Positions 33,082 through 43,953 of a stretch of DNA of 64,000 nt are shown here, one piece after another; position 1 is the first letter of the stretch; each line of letters starts with the position of its first letter. This stretch comes from Oscheius onirici. Its lineage: Eukaryota; Nematoda; Chromadorea; Rhabditida; Rhabditidae. The stretch is taken from the NCBI GenBank assembly GCA_932521025.1, contig OW051469.1, forward strand, positions 3,236,398 to 3,300,397, given 5' to 3'. The notes under the pieces were generated by a model. The model made no database searches and was not told where the DNA came from. It saw nothing but the letters and a program-made list of their open reading frames with translations. The translations under genes were made by a program, and so were the position numbers.

Positions 33082-33702
33082 TCAAACTCCTTTGGTCCAT
33101 TTTCCAGTTTGCAGATCCAAAGTGCCCTTGTACTGGCACAGCTTACTTCCCACCATGCAGGTAGGCTTCAAGTAGAATTGGAACATTTCTACACGATCTG
33201 CACTTTTACAGTTGGCCTCCACCTTGAAATAAGACTCTTATTTTTTTTCTCCTGGGCCGTCCCCGTCTTGATCTCTTTCAATTCTCCTGCGCACAACTCC
33301 GTTAGAATTTCCTTCTTGGGTAGCGAGTTGATCATCGCTGAAAATCCTGTCTTCCTCCAAAAGCCAAATTTTGTAGTTGAAGGGATTTGATTCTCCGGAA
33401 GGGCTTTTACAGAGCAGGGTGTAATCCAAGATAACGTGGTCCTTTACTTTTTCTCCGGCGAACCACTGCAGTTTATCCCAGGGAGCCAGGTGTATACTGC
33501 AAGACAGCAGGTGTATAATGCCGGTCATCGTAGTCATCCCAGGGAGCAGGTGTATTGTGCAAGACAACAGCTGGATCCTGCAGGACATCATAGTCTTCAT
33601 CTCCAATGAAGATGTCGGCATTGGCTTGGAGAAGGAAGACGAAGGTCTGAAAAGAAAATATTGGAAAGACTGAAGAGAGTTTACCAGACAGACGACTAAC
33701 AT
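33082..33702 (-). pseudogene. Broken paralogue of the small secreted protein
   Basis: Exons are 33702-33685 (MLVVCL) and 33646-33082. The main exon begins TFVFLLQANAD and then carries an inserted direct repeat coding HNTPAPWDDYDD/YTPAVLQYTPG-like words. Past that repeat the family sequence continues in another frame (FAGEKVKDHVILDYTLLC), so a frameshift lies near 33475. A second lesion is the in-frame TAA at 33240-33238, after GDGPGEKK; the same frame continues beyond it with the conserved FKVEAN and FYLKPTCMVGSKLCQYKG. A second first exon (MLLFVL) is at 34064-34047. Confidence 0.75.
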
Positions 33703-35314
33703 TTTTGCTAATGAAAGGAAAGAGGGGCAGATAAAAGTAGCGAAACACATTTGTATTCAGTATATCAAATATACTTTTTGATCTTCCGATTTTTGAGAAA
33801 GTTATGCAGCAGATGAATCTCGAACTACCAAACCATTTTTATTACATAGGCCCGGTAGAAGCTGTACTTGAAAAGCTTGGGTGCCTAAGTATCTGCTTTG
33901 AAAAACGGGGTTGATCTGCTTAGGGAAAAAATGAGTGAGACACGCGGAAATGTCCCAGTGCAAAAGAACATACAGTTTTTAGAACTACTTTTTCTTTTAA
34001 GAAGCATCACTTTTCTAGAGCCATAGAAGATAAAAGAAAAGCTTACTAAGACGAAAAGAAGCATCTTCAGCAGACGGTCCGCAAAGTCGTCCTCGGCTGA
34101 TTATTTTATAGGGACACTACAATAGACGGTGTGTAATTTCAAGATCAAAGCAACGTGGTTCTGTCTGCGTCTGTGGGATTTCTAAGCCACTGTAACAAGG
34201 GGGAGTCTAGTCTTTCATAAATTACTCAAATATGAAAACCTCAATACGACTGTGGACTGGGGGAACTGGTGAACTCGATTATCTGTCACTCCCAATGTAG
34301 TATGAATCTGTGACTCATTTATTACCGTTGGTCAGATTGTTGTTGGGATCCTGAAAAATAGTAACATCAAAGTATGAAAGGGACACAATACAGGAAGACT
34401 GATTCGTGTTCTCACTAGCATTTCTTGGAACTGGGGAAAGTTGTCTTGGGCACGCTACCCTCTCACTGACATCAACACAATGCATACAGAATATGTTTAA
34501 ACAAAGGTAAATGTGACCGAAAAGTTGCTAGTTTTTTGTTATTTTACTCTGCTTTACTAAAATAAAACGATCTCATGAAACGAATAAAACGAAAATAAAA
34601 CAAAACGACGAGGCTTTCTTGTATTGTCTAGTCCGTGTAGTCTGGTAAGAGATGAAAAAATCAAAGATAAAATCTATGTCATTCTTCAAACACAGACTCA
34701 TCTGAATCACGTAAGAATCCGGGGGTGTAAGAATCCGGGGGTTTAAAATGATGCAGTGATAAGAGCCAAAAGTTCCATATCAGTCCCCCTCTCTCCCCTT
34801 GATTGTCTGTCGATCGGACGGGATTTTCCTCTTTCAAAATGCTCACATCTCTATTTTTGGTGCTTCTACTACGGGAGCGACCTTTTTCAAATCGAACGTT
34901 TTCACTGCGAGAAGCCCCCTGATTCCTTCACCTTCGGACAGGAAATGTGGAAAACCGTCTAAACCTACTGTAAAAACAGGCGGCAGTGATTCAATGAGCA
35001 TTGACTGGACTCAGCAAGTAGTCTTTTTTAAGGCGGAGGGAGCAGTGAATACCTTTGGCGTTAAAAAACCTCTTAAGGTTTTCTGGGTCTGGTATTTATA
35101 CTCATACGTCAAGACTAAAAGCCCTTCAAGTTTGAGTCATTTTTTCCAGTAACTATCAAGTATCCTGTAGCTTTTGTAGTTGATACAAAACTTAGTCGTC
35201 ATAATGTTAGTCAACCCTTTCCTCTGAATCATTCTTTTTCACCAATTAGAAGATAAGAATCAAAAGATTAAAGTTATCAGCCGCTCGTCAGTTCCCGGCT
35301 TGTCTCTCTCCAAC
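33703..35314. other. Spacer with alternative first exon and a CUB-like signal-peptide relic
   Basis: 34064-34047 (-) is an 18-nt alternative first exon for the broken small secreted gene, with TATAAAA at 34104-34110. At 34838 (+) the start of a CUB-like gene is repeated (MLTSLFLVLLLRE), close to the true start at 35315 (MLTSFLLMLLLRE), but the rest of the gene is absent. This suggests a tandem duplication that lost its 3' part. The rest shows no gene. Confidence 0.5.
34104..34110 (-). promoter_or_regulatory. TATA box of the broken small secreted paralogue
   Basis: TATAAAA (minus strand) lies 40 bp before the ATG of the alternative exon at 34064. It matches the promoter layout of the intact copy. 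Confidence 0.55.
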
Positions 35315-37732
35315 ATGCTCACATCATTTCTTTTAATGCTTCTTCTAAGGGAATCCTACGGATTTGGTGAGTTATTTAACTGATTTTAAGTATTTTATTT
35401 AATTTTGTGTTAACCTGTGCTGCTTTTTTTAGTCTGTGATCCGAATCAAGTTACAACCTTGACTGAAGGAGTGTTTCCTCCAGCCGGATCAGATTCCAAC
35501 TATTCTGCTAATACTACGTGCCATTGGCAGGTAATAACTTTAATTTAAAAAAGACATGTTTACAGATTATTCCTCCTCCGGGAAAATACATTATGCTTCT
35601 ATTTAACAACCTCAGCTATCCCTACAATTTATTCATCACCGACAATACCGGGCTTGATATTCAGTAAGTTTGAAGCAGAGATTGAAAGAAACTAATTGTA
35701 AGAGACAGAGACTTTCAGATACGTCTCTGATGTGTCTTATCTTTACTCTCCAATTACGCTTAATCTCGATCTCCAATCGCCCACCAATGGCAGTCTACAG
35801 TTCTCATGGGTGACTATTAACAGTAAACTACTCATTTCACTGTTTGTTAACTCACTTCAGTTCCCTTCGATACTAATGCAGCCAAAAGACGCAGCCTGAA
35901 TCTGACCACCACTCCTAGTGTACTATTTAAGTCTGAAGTTGGTTACAACACTTCATATGTCATTCAAAGCAGTTTACCGGTACTCTTTTACTCGGAACAT
36001 TTTTTAATCAAAACTTACAGATGGTAATCCAGGCAGCAGCGGCTCCTGCGGCATCGTACCTAATGACAGCGGCTTTTGTTTTTGAAGGCGATGGAATCGG
36101 AGGCAAATACTTGGGATCGTAGGGTACTCGTTTTCCTTTTATGACAATTTTTAGACTGTACACCTTTGCCAATTCCATCAACTCTTACACAAATATCACA
36201 GCTTCAACGATTACTATTGTATCCGTGTCGTCGTTTGACTACGGTATCGCGCTGGTTAAACCGTTTGCTGGTTAGTATTCTGGGTTTTTGTGGAGTACAT
36301 GAGCGACTTCATCCATAATCCATAAGATAAAGTACAGTTATTAGTACAAAGTAGTACAAAATATTACAAAAGTATAACTTGTCATTGTATAGTCAGGCAA
36401 AATAATCACTCGGTTGATAATCTGCCTAGTACTGAAGCAGACGCCATCCAATTTCTACAAAACTGTGGACTTTTGCATACTTAGAAAAAACTGCGCTCAT
36501 CCAAAAAGATTGCATATTCAAGGAGATATCGCTCAATTTTGGTTTTAACTTATTATTACTATACTTTTTGTCATTGACTAATTATTACTGTACTTTGTGG
36601 ATTATGGATGAAGTCGCCCATGTATTCCACAAGAACCGTACTCTGTCTTTTAGGTTTCTTTCACTCAATTTCTCTATTTCTCTCACCAATAACCGCTTTC
36701 AGCCATTCAAGGGTACAACGTCAACCTGAACTATGCTTCGTCTCAAGCTATTGGAACCTCTCTTCTTCTGGACGGGAGAATCAAAGACTTTGCTTATACG
36801 CTCTACAATCCCGGCGACTCTGACTACTACTTAAACTCGGCTAACTTAGGCTCTAAAGCTTGGGCTGCGTGGGTGACAGGTGACATAAGTCCAAATGCAT
36901 TTATCATCACAGAATTCCAGTATGTCATATTTTTGATTACAATTTTTGTTTTAGTCCTTCCGACCCAACCCTCTTTCCTCAAGCTATTCCCGGCCAACTG
37001 AACACTTTTGTCGTTTCGAATGGAACTGTTATGATTGAATTAGGGTATAAACGGCCTCCAAGTAAGTCTTATGTATTCTGAAAGTTTTTAGTCTTCAATC
37101 CACCTTGAAACTGGCTTACAGGCTCTTATTTTTCAGGCTTCGACAACGTTCCCGTCGGCGCTCAGACAACATTTATTAGCAGAAACTTTCCCTATATGTC
37201 TAGTCAGCAAGGTCATCAGATTACCTACAACACGAGCTATCCAGCAAAAGTCACAGTCTCTGGATATTTTGTGACATCGGCGGGAAGTAATGGAATCCTC
37301 GTGACGGCTTCAGATGTCAATGGAACAACTTCGATCAGGTGAGAGGAAGTTTGGTTGGGTCTGAGAGAATGGGACCGAGATGAATTTTAATTTGTCTCCT
37401 TCCAGAGCAAAACTGAGCAACACTCCTATCTACGCTTATGGAAACGTGTTCACTTTCACCTATGATAACACCACAGCCGACGCCGGTGCCGTGGTCAAAC
37501 TTGCCTTCCAGAAAGACAACGGTACTGTTTCTTCCGTATCAACCAGTGTCTCTTACTTTAACAACTGGTCTGTCAAGTATTCAATATCTATTTTTCAAAA
37601 TAATAACTCTCCCGCTTCCTGTACTAAACCCAACCAATGGGGCATATTTCAGGTGACAACGGAACAAAAGCCGGACAACTCGCTTCTTCTTTTTGGATGG
37701 CAGTCTATATGTTCTCTATGCTCAAGTTTTAA
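35315..37732 (+). CDS. CUB-like domain secreted or GPI-anchored protein, copy 2
   Basis: Twelve exons: 35315-35366, 35433-35530, 35566-35663, 35719-35822, 35861-35979, 36021-36118, 36155-36270, 36703-36919, 36955-37061, 37137-37338, 37406-37521 and 37653-37732, giving 468 aa. A signal peptide (MLTSFLLMLLLRESYGF) precedes VCDPNQVTTLTEGVFPPAG, IPPPGKYIMLLF and FVFEGDGIGGKYLGSLY, with a second half containing AYTLYNPGDSDYY and QAIPGQLNTFVV. The tail is SFWMAVYMFSMLKF. Exon number and phases match the copy at 29390-31380 almost one to one, which shows tandem duplication. Intron 7 is enlarged by a palindromic MITE. Confidence 0.9.
36290..36630. mobile_element. Palindromic MITE in intron 7 of CUB-like copy 2
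   Basis: Inverted ends of about 50 bp begin GTGGAGTACATGAGCGACTT on the left and GTGGAATACATGGGCGACTT when read from the right, and continue with CATCCATAATCCA on both sides. The element is 341 bp with no coding capacity. No clear target duplication could be set. The equivalent intron of copy 1 is only 36 nt. Confidence 0.8.
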
Positions 37733-38243
37733 AACTTGATCTACACCGTCTTTAAAGCGCTATCTGCTTAAAAAATAAATTTTTGCACTGATATGGACTT
37801 GACTCGCTACTTTTCCAATGTTTACTTAGGATCGTAATTTTCTTGCTTTAAAAATGAACCAGCAGCCTACGGCAGTCTGCGTATTGTATTGGCAGGCTAT
37901 TAGTGAGCCTCTCTTGGTTGTTCTACCTTCTAACTGAATTCCGTTCTCCTAAAAAAACTATCTCGTTCGATAAAAGATTAACATGACACAACTTGACATG
38001 TTAGTCTCGACAACTGCGGACCCCACTGGACAGATGGACGGCCTGACACCATTGCACTTTAGTAAAAAAGATTGCTCATGCTTTAAAAAAATACATTCAG
38101 TACTATTTTTGACTCATCCCCTTTTCGGACTCCTCGGACTATAAAACGTCAAATTTCTTTTGTTTTCCCGATAAGAAAGTGGCTCGTACTATCAGTACCC
38201 CCTCGGACTCCCAGGACGGCGTCGCCTCTAATTTCTAACTACA
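37733..38243. other. Spacer between CUB-like copies 2 and 3
   Basis: No coding sequence is seen. TATAAAA at 38140-38146 lies 98 bp before the ATG of the next CUB-like gene and is the likely core promoter. Confidence 0.45.
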
Positions 38244-40510
38244 ATGCTTAGTCTTTTGTATTTTCTCGCTATTCTACCCTCTTTTTTGACTTTTGGTATA
38301 TTTAGAAGACTTTCAGAAACTTATGACAATTCAGACTGTGATCTGAATGGACCAGAGATTACTTTAACAGGCAACAAATTTCCTCCAGATGGTGGTAATG
38401 GGTCCTATTTGCCGGCGACGAAATGTTTATGGAAGATTCCAAAAGTTGCAGGAAAATACATTTCACTTAGTGTCGATTCTATTGATCCAAGTAATGGACA
38501 GCTCACCTTCACTGACCAAAGTGGTCTGAGCATTGTGTGAGTCAGGTTCAAAGGACGAAACATTTCCACACAAAAATCCAGAGAGACAGAATGACAGAGA
38601 GATAATTTCAGTTACACTCCGGAAGTGGCCTCGTTAGAAGAAATAGAAATGGTAACTCCGATCGACATGCACATATCTTTCATATCACTTCAATTGACTG
38701 GAGGAAAACTCTCGTTCTCCTGGAACTACAGACCAATTCCCTACAGAACTAATAGCAACGCAAGACTGAAAACTTCCCCCGGACAACCGGGTGTACTATT
38801 GAAATCACAAGATGTTTACCAAACATCAACAGTGGTGACTGTAGACACATTCCTGAGTGTCCAGGCAGCTTCTCGGAATCAGCCTTTGTACAAGAACCTA
38901 ATGATAAACTTTTGGGTTTTTGCCGGCGAAGGAATCGATGGTGATTACCTCGGATCGTAAGTGGTTTTTTCGAAATTAAAAAAGGATATTCTCAGATTGT
39001 ATAACTTTGAAAAACAGGGTAAAACAGCTGTGGGAACACCGAGAAATACTTCCACAACCATAACATTAGTCAATGTAATCAGCGTGGACTATGGAATTGT
39101 CCTCATCAAAGCCTTTGCTGGTATATTTCTGTCTCTCTGTCTTCCTATATAACACAGCACTCCAAGCGTTACCTGAGCAACCAGGGTTCTATCCCTGCCG
39201 ATGTTTTTGCAGTTTTTTTGCACATATAATTTACCGTTTTTAGGCATATTCTAGCGCTAGGAAACTAACTATTTTGATGGCTGTTGTCGTTCACAATCGC
39301 GTAAATTTCTTGGGTTTGTAAAAACTTTATTGGCCGCCACCCGGTACAATCTGTGCATTTTTTTTGTTTAAGGGATGATTTTTGCGCTTAGCGATGTTCT
39401 ACAAAGAGAGAGTTGGCAAAAATTTCTGTCCCTCACTCTCAGTCTTTCAGTCTCTCTGTTTCTATAACCAAGATTTTAGACGTCCAATACTACTACTCCT
39501 GGCTCTATTGGGCAGATGAAAACGTTACTTCCAGTTCTTTCTCCAGAAGCCAGTCATCGGTAGACGCTGGCACAAACCTGTATGCTTCCACCTATTATAG
39601 TCCCACTTACTCTGATATTTATCTGACGTCAGTTTCGTGCTCTGTGAGTTTCAAACATATGTACTGGAAAGAAGTATTTTCAGGACGGTAACGCAGTTGT
39701 CTGGCAAGCCGGTGATCTGCTGCCAAATTTGACGAGCACAATTCTCGGGCAATGGGAGTAGGTTAAACAGCAGAAACAGGAATAAAGTCCATTTCAGTGG
39801 CGACAACACATTAGAGAAACTTCCACAAGCAATTCCTGGACAGCTGAAGACTGTTTTCTTTCCGCAAGGTTGCAGACCCTCGTTTCAAATAAATTACCCT
39901 GACGGTATGCCAACGGAAAGTTTTTGACAGTTTTTTTTTCAGCCTATTCAAAGATTCCTGGCAATACGTCGAGTTTTTTCACGTCAGCAAATTTTCCTTT
40001 CAGTGGTCTGGACCAGAACAGGACCATTGAGTACAGAACAGGTAGATTTGAAAGGATGAAAAAAGAGACAGAGCGACAAATATATATATATATATTACCG
40101 GCATTCAGCGACCATCTGCCAAATGTCTGCCGGCCAACTGACTCCAACTCCAGATGGATCTTATATCAGTGTATCCGTCTCAAATGGATCTGCCCCGGCT
40201 CATTCTTACATGTGAGTCGCGATTCATAGAAATGAACAGAATCTTCAGAATCCCCAAAAGCGGATTAATTTCACTAATTGGAGACCACTTTACCTTCCAA
40301 TATGTCTACGGAACTAACAGACAAAATAATGGCGTAATGGCAAAGTTCACTTTTCTTCCTCTCGGGCCAGTTCTTCCTGATGGCGGAACTGGAGCTCCGA
40401 ATAGTGATGCGAGTACAACTCCGAAAACATCTGGTAGCTTTGAGAAAGCTTCTTCAATGATCTTTTTGCTGATTTTGTTGAAAACTTTATGGAGAAGTTT
40501 CAAGGGTTAA
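38244..40510 (+). CDS. CUB-like domain protein, copy 3
   Basis: Exons are 38244-38295, 38335-38536, 38612-38956, 38996-39120, 39480-39643, 39684-39757, 39798-39904, 39943-40041, 40109-40211 and 40249-40510, giving 510 aa. A signal peptide (MLSLLYFLAILPSFLTF) is followed by DCDLNGPEITLTG, KFPPDGGNGSY, PKVAGKYISLSV and VFAGEGIDGDYLGSLYNF. The second half repeats the layout of the other copies (WQAGDLLPN, QAIPGQLKTVFF, FSGLDQNRTIEYRT). The C-terminus has a Ser/Thr linker and a hydrophobic segment (MIFLLILL) followed by basic residues, so it may be membrane-anchored. Fewer introns than copies 1 and 2 show it is an older branch. Intron 8 has a short TA microsatellite (40081-40095). Confidence 0.85.
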
Positions 40511-40516
40511 AAATGT

Positions 40517-43458
40517 TTATTTGAAAGCCTCAGAGATCCAGTCCGACAGATGGTTTCGAATTCTTTGTCTGGCATCCTTCAAGGACTGGGGATCGTCGTC
40601 TCGAGCTGGATATCTGTCGGCACAATGGGCAGTTCCTAAACTTTGTATAGGTCTCGCCATAATGTCCTTCAAATTTTGGTTCTTCGCGCCAAAACTATTT
40701 TTCATATTTTACGGGGTTTACCACTGGTTTTTACCAGTTTTTTTTATTACAGTATCGAGGGTTGTACCCGGGTTGTATGGAAGAAAAAAAAGACAAAAAC
40801 CAGAAAAATAGTGAAAAAAAAAATTTGGCGCGCGGAACCAAAATTTGAAGGTCATGTTGGCGAGACCTATAATGTTTTCTAAAAAAATAAAATAAACGAA
40901 CCTTCAATAATGAATGAGTCAACATCTCTAGACGGATCGTTCAAGAACATTCCCAGTGATTTCCATGGATCCAAGGAGCCTGAATTCTTTTCTGTCTCTT
41001 AGTCTCTGGGTCTCTCTGTCCCCCACTCTGTCTTTCTCAACTGAATTCCCCCCCCCCCCCCCTACCATTAGGAAAGACAACCTTCGTTCCAGAATAGTTG
41101 TCATAGTACATTTGACGATATGCTTCTACATTTCTATAGATTGTCTCCAAAGTGTACTCTGCCCCAAACATGGCAGTGCATTGGTCAGCGAAAAAGCTAA
41201 ATTTAGTGTCTTTTGAAGAAAAGGGCCTTACTCTAGTGGAAGAAAACTTCCAAAGATTCCATTGTTACCATCAGTACTCTGCATGTAGCCCATCTGTGTG
41301 CAGCATTGCCACATCCAGCTGCGGTTAATGACTGAGAAAGATGATCGACCTGGAACTAACTGACCTGTATCTTTGTCACTGTAAGAAGTGTCAGAAAGTT
41401 GTCTGATAAAGTCTGTGTAGTTATTAGAATTACAGCCATTTTGTCCGTAATAGGCATTGTTCCAGTCCCAAACTGCCTTGACCCGATCTATGGGGTCAGG
41501 AATTGAATCGTTGTTCATGATTTGACAGAGTCCAGTCACGTTCAGAGCGATTCCAGCGGCCTGGAAAATAGGATGGTAGATAGAAATACAGCGGGACAAA
41601 TTGACAGAGGGACAGTACAAACTAGGCATAGGAACGGGCCGGGCCGCCTGGACCCGGTCCCCAGACTTGACCGTCGGACCGGGATCAGATCAAAAATGAA
41701 GTGGGCATTTTAGCGTATTTTAGAACTAAATATAATAATATTGTTATACCTTTTTCATTAAAAATGAGGAAAAATGCACGTTTTGGTAAAAAAAACACCC
41801 CTTTTCTAAATATTTTTCCAAAAAACCGGACCTGCGGGCCCATTTTTTCAGACCTGGGCCTGCTCCTATCTCTAGTACAAACCATATTATCGTAGGTATA
41901 CTGAGCGATTCCTTGGAACACTCCATAGATGTTTGACAGGAAAAACTGAACAGCTTTGGTAATCGGAGTCGTGCCGTCATCAAAGGTTTCGCAGAGACTA
42001 AAAATATATATTTTTATGACTTTCTTACTTAAACTTCTGTTGCAGATTTTTTCTGCCCTGAACACCATCATAAGCCATATTAATCATCGCCTGGTAGCCA
42101 AGACCAATATTATTTGCACAGTCCTCGCTGGTCACTCGATATGTCGATTCGGTGTTAATGGTGTAACCTTAACAAAAAGTTGTTAATAATAAAGCAGGTA
42201 CCAAAATAATCTGTCTGGAAATGTACTGCCGAAGACGTGGAAACGGCGCCAATTGTTCTTTGGGGGTAGGTTTCTCGGAAGTAGGCTGACAATGTTCCTG
42301 TACAGATTGTAAGCACAGTACAGTAACCATAAACCTGCATAGGAGCCGCCGAAGGTGATCCAGCCAACGTTGGAATAGTTTCCGAAGTATAACTTGTTCA
42401 TCGCTCCAATAAAGACGTCAATGTCAGCCAATGCTTGCTCGATCGTCATGAGCTGTAGGTGAGCCGTCGTTTGATCACTGAAATTTCATGATTAAAAATA
42501 ATGCGGTCACTGCTTGAGTGATCGAGTTTCTGTAAAGGGTTGATAATATACTGCTTCCTTATTTCCTTACTGCCTTATTTTATAGCAACTTGCAGTAGCA
42601 AAACTGAAAATATACTGAGAATTATACTTGGGCAACTCGACTCGACTCGAGTCGAGTTGAACTCGACTTGAGCCACGAGCCAGCTCGACTCGAACCGACA
42701 TGCCTCGCGAGTGGACTCGATTTCAAATTCCGCGGCTCAAATACTCTTCGGTGAAAAAAGAGAATACAGTCAATGACGAAAATCTTTTGTAATTTTCCGT
42801 TTGTTGAGACAAATAAACTTTTAACTTTTGCATGTACTGATAAGACTCGGCTCGACTCGTGTCGGCTCTAGAACTCGACTCGAATCGACTCGTGACTCGA
42901 CTTTTGGCGCCCTGAGTATATAGAACTCATAACAACTCATTTGAATGTCTGTCTTGGGAGAAATCCAGCAACTTTGGAATACTTTACTCACCCAAAAGGC
43001 GTGTTATTCCTCGGACCATAGAAACGATGCTCAATCTCGAAAGCAGCTGCTCCAAATTCTTGTGCCCAGACCATCATGGACACATTCTCATTTTGGATCC
43101 AGTAGTTGCTGATCCAGTCTAGAGAAGCTTAAAATATTTTTAAAAAGACTCTCACTTTCCCCTCCAATCCACAAAAAGGCCAGCGGCCTCGAAGCATTGT
43201 AGAACTTTTTGTTGAACAGATATCTCTAAGTTTTTCTGATCTTTTATAATTTTTGTCTCAAACCTGCTGCCAAGTTCCACCGATAGCTCCAAAATGATCA
43301 TTGGGCTGTTCTATTGACCCTGAGATTATGAAGGAAGAGTCGGAATAGATGTACGAATTGGATACTGAGACAGGCAAAAATCCTTCGCTAGGACGACCAA
43401 AAACAGTTGATGGCAGTCGAGCATTAGCTAAAGAAAAGCAAAAAAGAAGTAGCAGCAT
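40517..43458 (-). CDS. Secreted serine peptidase of family S28 (prolyl-carboxypeptidase/TSSP-like)
   Basis: Eleven exons: 43458-43264, 43225-43156, 43118-42992, 42477-42335, 42285-42202, 42167-42029, 41997-41883, 41560-41232, 41196-41066, 40979-40902 and 40635-40517, giving 509 aa. A signal peptide (MLLLLFCFSLANA) is followed by QPNDHFG, AFLWIGGE, EHRFYGP, the nucleophile motif WITFGGSYAA, the Asp motif VVFPNGSLDPW and the His motif EGTAHCADRYPA. All three catalytic residues are therefore present. S28 enzymes cleave after proline in secreted or lysosomal compartments. It is embedded, antisense, among CUB-like genes. Three of its introns hold MITE-like elements (40646-40871, 41623-41874 and 42627-42916). 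Confidence 0.94.
40646..40871. mobile_element. Palindromic MITE in the last S28 intron
   Basis: Inverted ends of about 45 bp start TATAGGTCTCGCCA and continue through TTCAAATTTTGGTTC and CGCGCCAAA. The boundaries are TA, as in Tc1/mariner elements. It makes up most of the 266-nt intron between the last two exons of the peptidase gene. Confidence 0.8.
41623..41874. mobile_element. hAT-type MITE, 252 bp, inserted at a splice donor
   Basis: The termini are TAGGCATAGGAACGGGCC and, read from the right, TAGAGATAGGAGCAGGCC. The 8-bp duplication GTACAAAC is perfect (41615-41622 and 41875-41882). The right duplication is the 5' splice site of S28 intron 7 (minus-strand GTTTGTAC). The inside is GGGCC/GGACC-rich at the ends and AT-rich in the middle. 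Confidence 0.88.
42627..42916. mobile_element. CTCGA-rich inverted-repeat element in an S28 intron
   Basis: The left end reads CTTGGGCAACTCGACTCGAC and the right end read inwards is CTCAGGGCGCCAAAAGTCGA. Both sides are packed with CTCGA/TCGAG words, and the centre is AT-rich. The general plan is that of the other hAT-type MITEs, but a clean target duplication is not visible, so the exact ends are uncertain. Confidence 0.65.
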
Positions 43459-43915
43459 GGAAGTTCTCTAATCAGGGCACTGATAGTCTCAGGACCGAAG
43501 ACCATCTCACAAGTCTGTAAAGATTGGTCAAGAATGTTGTCTTTTTTTAAATTCGCAGACCAGTCCTGAAGACTTGAAAAATCTGTTTATCGATGACTGA
43601 TAGTTCCGTCTTTCCCTTTACTATTGGGGAATGAGATCAGTAAAACAGAATCGTAAATTTTTGTAAATCGTTCGAAAAGGATGGTCTGTCAAAAAACAAG
43701 AATAGGGAACTGCTTTTGGTAGTATGCTGTTATTTAAAAGGCAGTTCCTAAAATAGACCCACTTTTTGTCACTAATCACTATCATTTCCCAGCAAACTAT
43801 ACTGTCTCCATCTCTGAGAACTATGCCAGCTCATCAGCTTGTCATCATTCGGTCCCAGAAGATCGCCAGTGACCTCACAGAGACCGATCTGCTCACTTTT
43901 CAAATGATAACGAAC

Positions 43916-43922
43916 TATATAA
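43916..43922 (+). promoter_or_regulatory. TATA box of the broken CUB-like gene
   Basis: TATATAA lies 32 bp before the ATG at 43954, between the divergent S28 gene and the CUB-like copy 4. Confidence 0.5.
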
Positions 43923-43953
43923 GGAGTGGTCTCTCTTTAAGAATAGCCACGTC

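Noticed and set aside
41048-41062. Run of 15 C
   Set aside because: It is a simple homopolymer next to a donor in an S28 intron and may vary in length in the assembly. No function is inferred.
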